Source of the DNA: JACROF01 sp964533055
Lineage (GTDB): Bacteria; Patescibacteriota; Microgenomatia; Levybacterales; UBA12049
Assembly (NCBI GenBank): GCA_964533055.1
Contig: CAZHKZ010000002.1
Coordinates: 1 to 64,000 of the forward strand
Direction: 5' to 3'
DNA: 64,000 nucleotides
Shown in pieces: positions 63,074-64,000 of the stretch. The first letter of the stretch is position 1; every line of letters begins with the position of its first letter. Under the pieces are notes generated by a model, which was not told the origin of the DNA, made no database searches, and saw only the letters and a list, made by a program, of their open reading frames with translations. A program made the translations under genes and the position numbers.

Positions 63074-64000
63074 AAATTCTAATAGTTTCATCATATCTTC
63101 CGTACCCTCTGCTAAATGGTGGCAATATTCGTCTTTACAATATTATTAAATCTTTAGGTGACAAACACGAAATAACTCTTGTGTGTGAAAAAAGAGAGGC
63201 ACAAACTCAAGATGACATAAGAGAGGTCGAAAAGATCTGTAAAAAAGTTATAACAGTAAAGCGCAATAAGCAGTGGAGTATAACTAATGTTCTTAAGTCT
63301 GGATTTTCGTCAATTCCTTTTCTTGTACAAGGGCATACCTCTAAGGAGTTCCAGGATGCCATTTCTGCAGAGCTTGATGCCGGTGGATTTGATTTGATTC
63401 ATGTCGAGACATTTTATGTCATGCAAAATGTTCCAGATTTCGCGCTCCCAATTGTGCTTGTTGAGCATAATATCGAGTACTTAGTCTATGAGAGATTTAT
63501 GCAAAAAGTACCATTTATTCTTAAGCCATTTTTAGCAATTGATATTAACAAAATTAAAAAAATTGAGATGGCTTTCTGGAATCAGGCGAAAATAATTGCA
63601 ACTGTTTCGGATCAAGAAAGAAAAATCATTGATAAGAATAATTGTTATGTTGTGGCAAACGGTGTTGATACAAAGCAGTTTGCTAAAAAAACAATTGATA
63701 AAGATTTTGCAAAAAAACAAAAGAAAGTCTTATTTATTGGTGACTATGCATGGTTGCAAAATAGCGACGCGGCACGTTATATCATTGAGGAAGTGTGGCC
63801 ATTCCTCAGTTCTCAGGGAGATTTATCACTTTGGATAGTGGGGCGCAATATGCCTCAAAGCCTTAAGGATCTTGGTAGGGGTGATAAGAGAATTTTTTTT
63901 GATGACAAGAATACTTCATCTGCTTCTGATATTTTTACAGAGGCAGATCTTCTTCTTGCTCCAATTCGAGTTGGAGGGGGTACAAGCTATAAGATTATTG
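63070..64000 (+). CDS. GT4 glycosyltransferase, partial (runs off the window)
   Basis: At least 310 codons, open to the right edge. The start MKILIVSSYLPYPLLNGGNIR carries the glycine-rich acceptor loop; HVETFYVMQNVP, VEHNIEYLVYERF and NGVDTKQF follow, and the end APIRVGGGTSYKII belongs to the donor-binding region of GT4 enzymes that have GGGTxxK in place of EGFG. The subgroup resembles WcaL/PEP-CTERM-type 'sugar transferases'. ATGA overlap with the upstream gene. Confidence 0.85.
   Translation, partial: MKILIVSSYLPYPLLNGGNIRLYNIIKSLGDKHEITLVCEKREAQTQDDIREVEKICKKVITVKRNKQWSITNVLKSGFSSIPFLVQGHTSKEFQDAISAELDAGGFDLIHVETFYVMQNVPDFALPIVLVEHNIEYLVYERFMQKVPFILKPFLAIDINKIKKIEMAFWNQAKIIATVSDQERKIIDKNNCYVVANGVDTKQFAKKTIDKDFAKKQKKVLFIGDYAWLQNSDAARYIIEEVWPFLSSQGDLSLWIVGRNMPQSLKDLGRGDKRIFFDDKNTSSASDIFTEADLLLAPIRVGGGTSYKII

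Noticed and set aside
1..64000. CRISPR arrays, insertion sequences, transposases, integrases and recoded TGA
   Set aside because: No regularly spaced repeats, transposase motifs or attachment-like repeats were seen, and TGA clearly ends many genes at ATGA overlaps.

Overview
The window is a nearly gapless block of cell-surface polysaccharide and glycosyltransferase genes. G+C is low, TGA is used as a stop (many ATGA/GTGA stop-start overlaps, so standard bacterial code and not the code-25 lineages), and coding density is very high. Many genes resemble the PTPS-related, YfhO and GT39 membrane transferases that are abundant in Candidate Phyla Radiation genomes. I infer a Microgenomates (OP11)-type CPR bacterium; there is no rRNA or marker gene to prove it.

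Layout. 1-256: intergenic, with a strong promoter reading left out of the window. 257-21967 (+): GT2 enzymes that resemble polyprenyl-phosphate sugar synthases, GT-C membrane transferases (GT87-like, GT39, PTPS-related, YfhO), a first flippase, WaaE-like and rhamnosyltransferase-like GT2s and one GT4. 21969-22598 (-): an orphan single-pass protein. 22604-32748 (+): a PTPS-related tandem pair, two GT39 genes each next to a small membrane protein, a GT2 and another GT-C. 32788-34814: GalE and a GT4. 34811-54228: a more AT-rich, TTA-rich insert-like region with a second flippase, a GT2-GT4 fusion, an aminotransferase plus acetyltransferase pair, two inverted paralogous membrane proteins, an epimerase, two methyltransferases and giant AftD-like membrane proteins. 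54265-64000: a GtrB-like GT2, GT4s (one only a half protein), a hexapeptide acyltransferase, a GT2, an O-antigen-ligase/GT-C fusion, an ArnT-like GT39 and a GT4 that runs off the end.

How the genes fit together (inference): cytoplasmic GT2 synthases charge polyprenyl phosphate with single sugars. Soluble GT2/GT4 enzymes and the nucleotide-sugar enzymes (GalE, SDR epimerase, DegT aminotransferase, WecD-like acetyltransferase) build lipid-linked oligosaccharides. The two flippases export them and the ligase-like protein transfers or polymerises them. About twenty GT-C enzymes would then decorate glycans or proteins outside the membrane using the polyprenyl-phosphate sugars.

The most interesting regulatory signal is a recurrent promoter architecture: a -10 hexamer, often preceded by TGC, lies exactly 6 nt before the start codon at several transcription-unit heads (257, 2246, 11734, 32788, 54265, perhaps 28250), which predicts leaderless mRNAs. 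No tRNA, rRNA, CRISPR array, insertion sequence or transposase was seen, and no gene-free stretch exceeds 300 bases.
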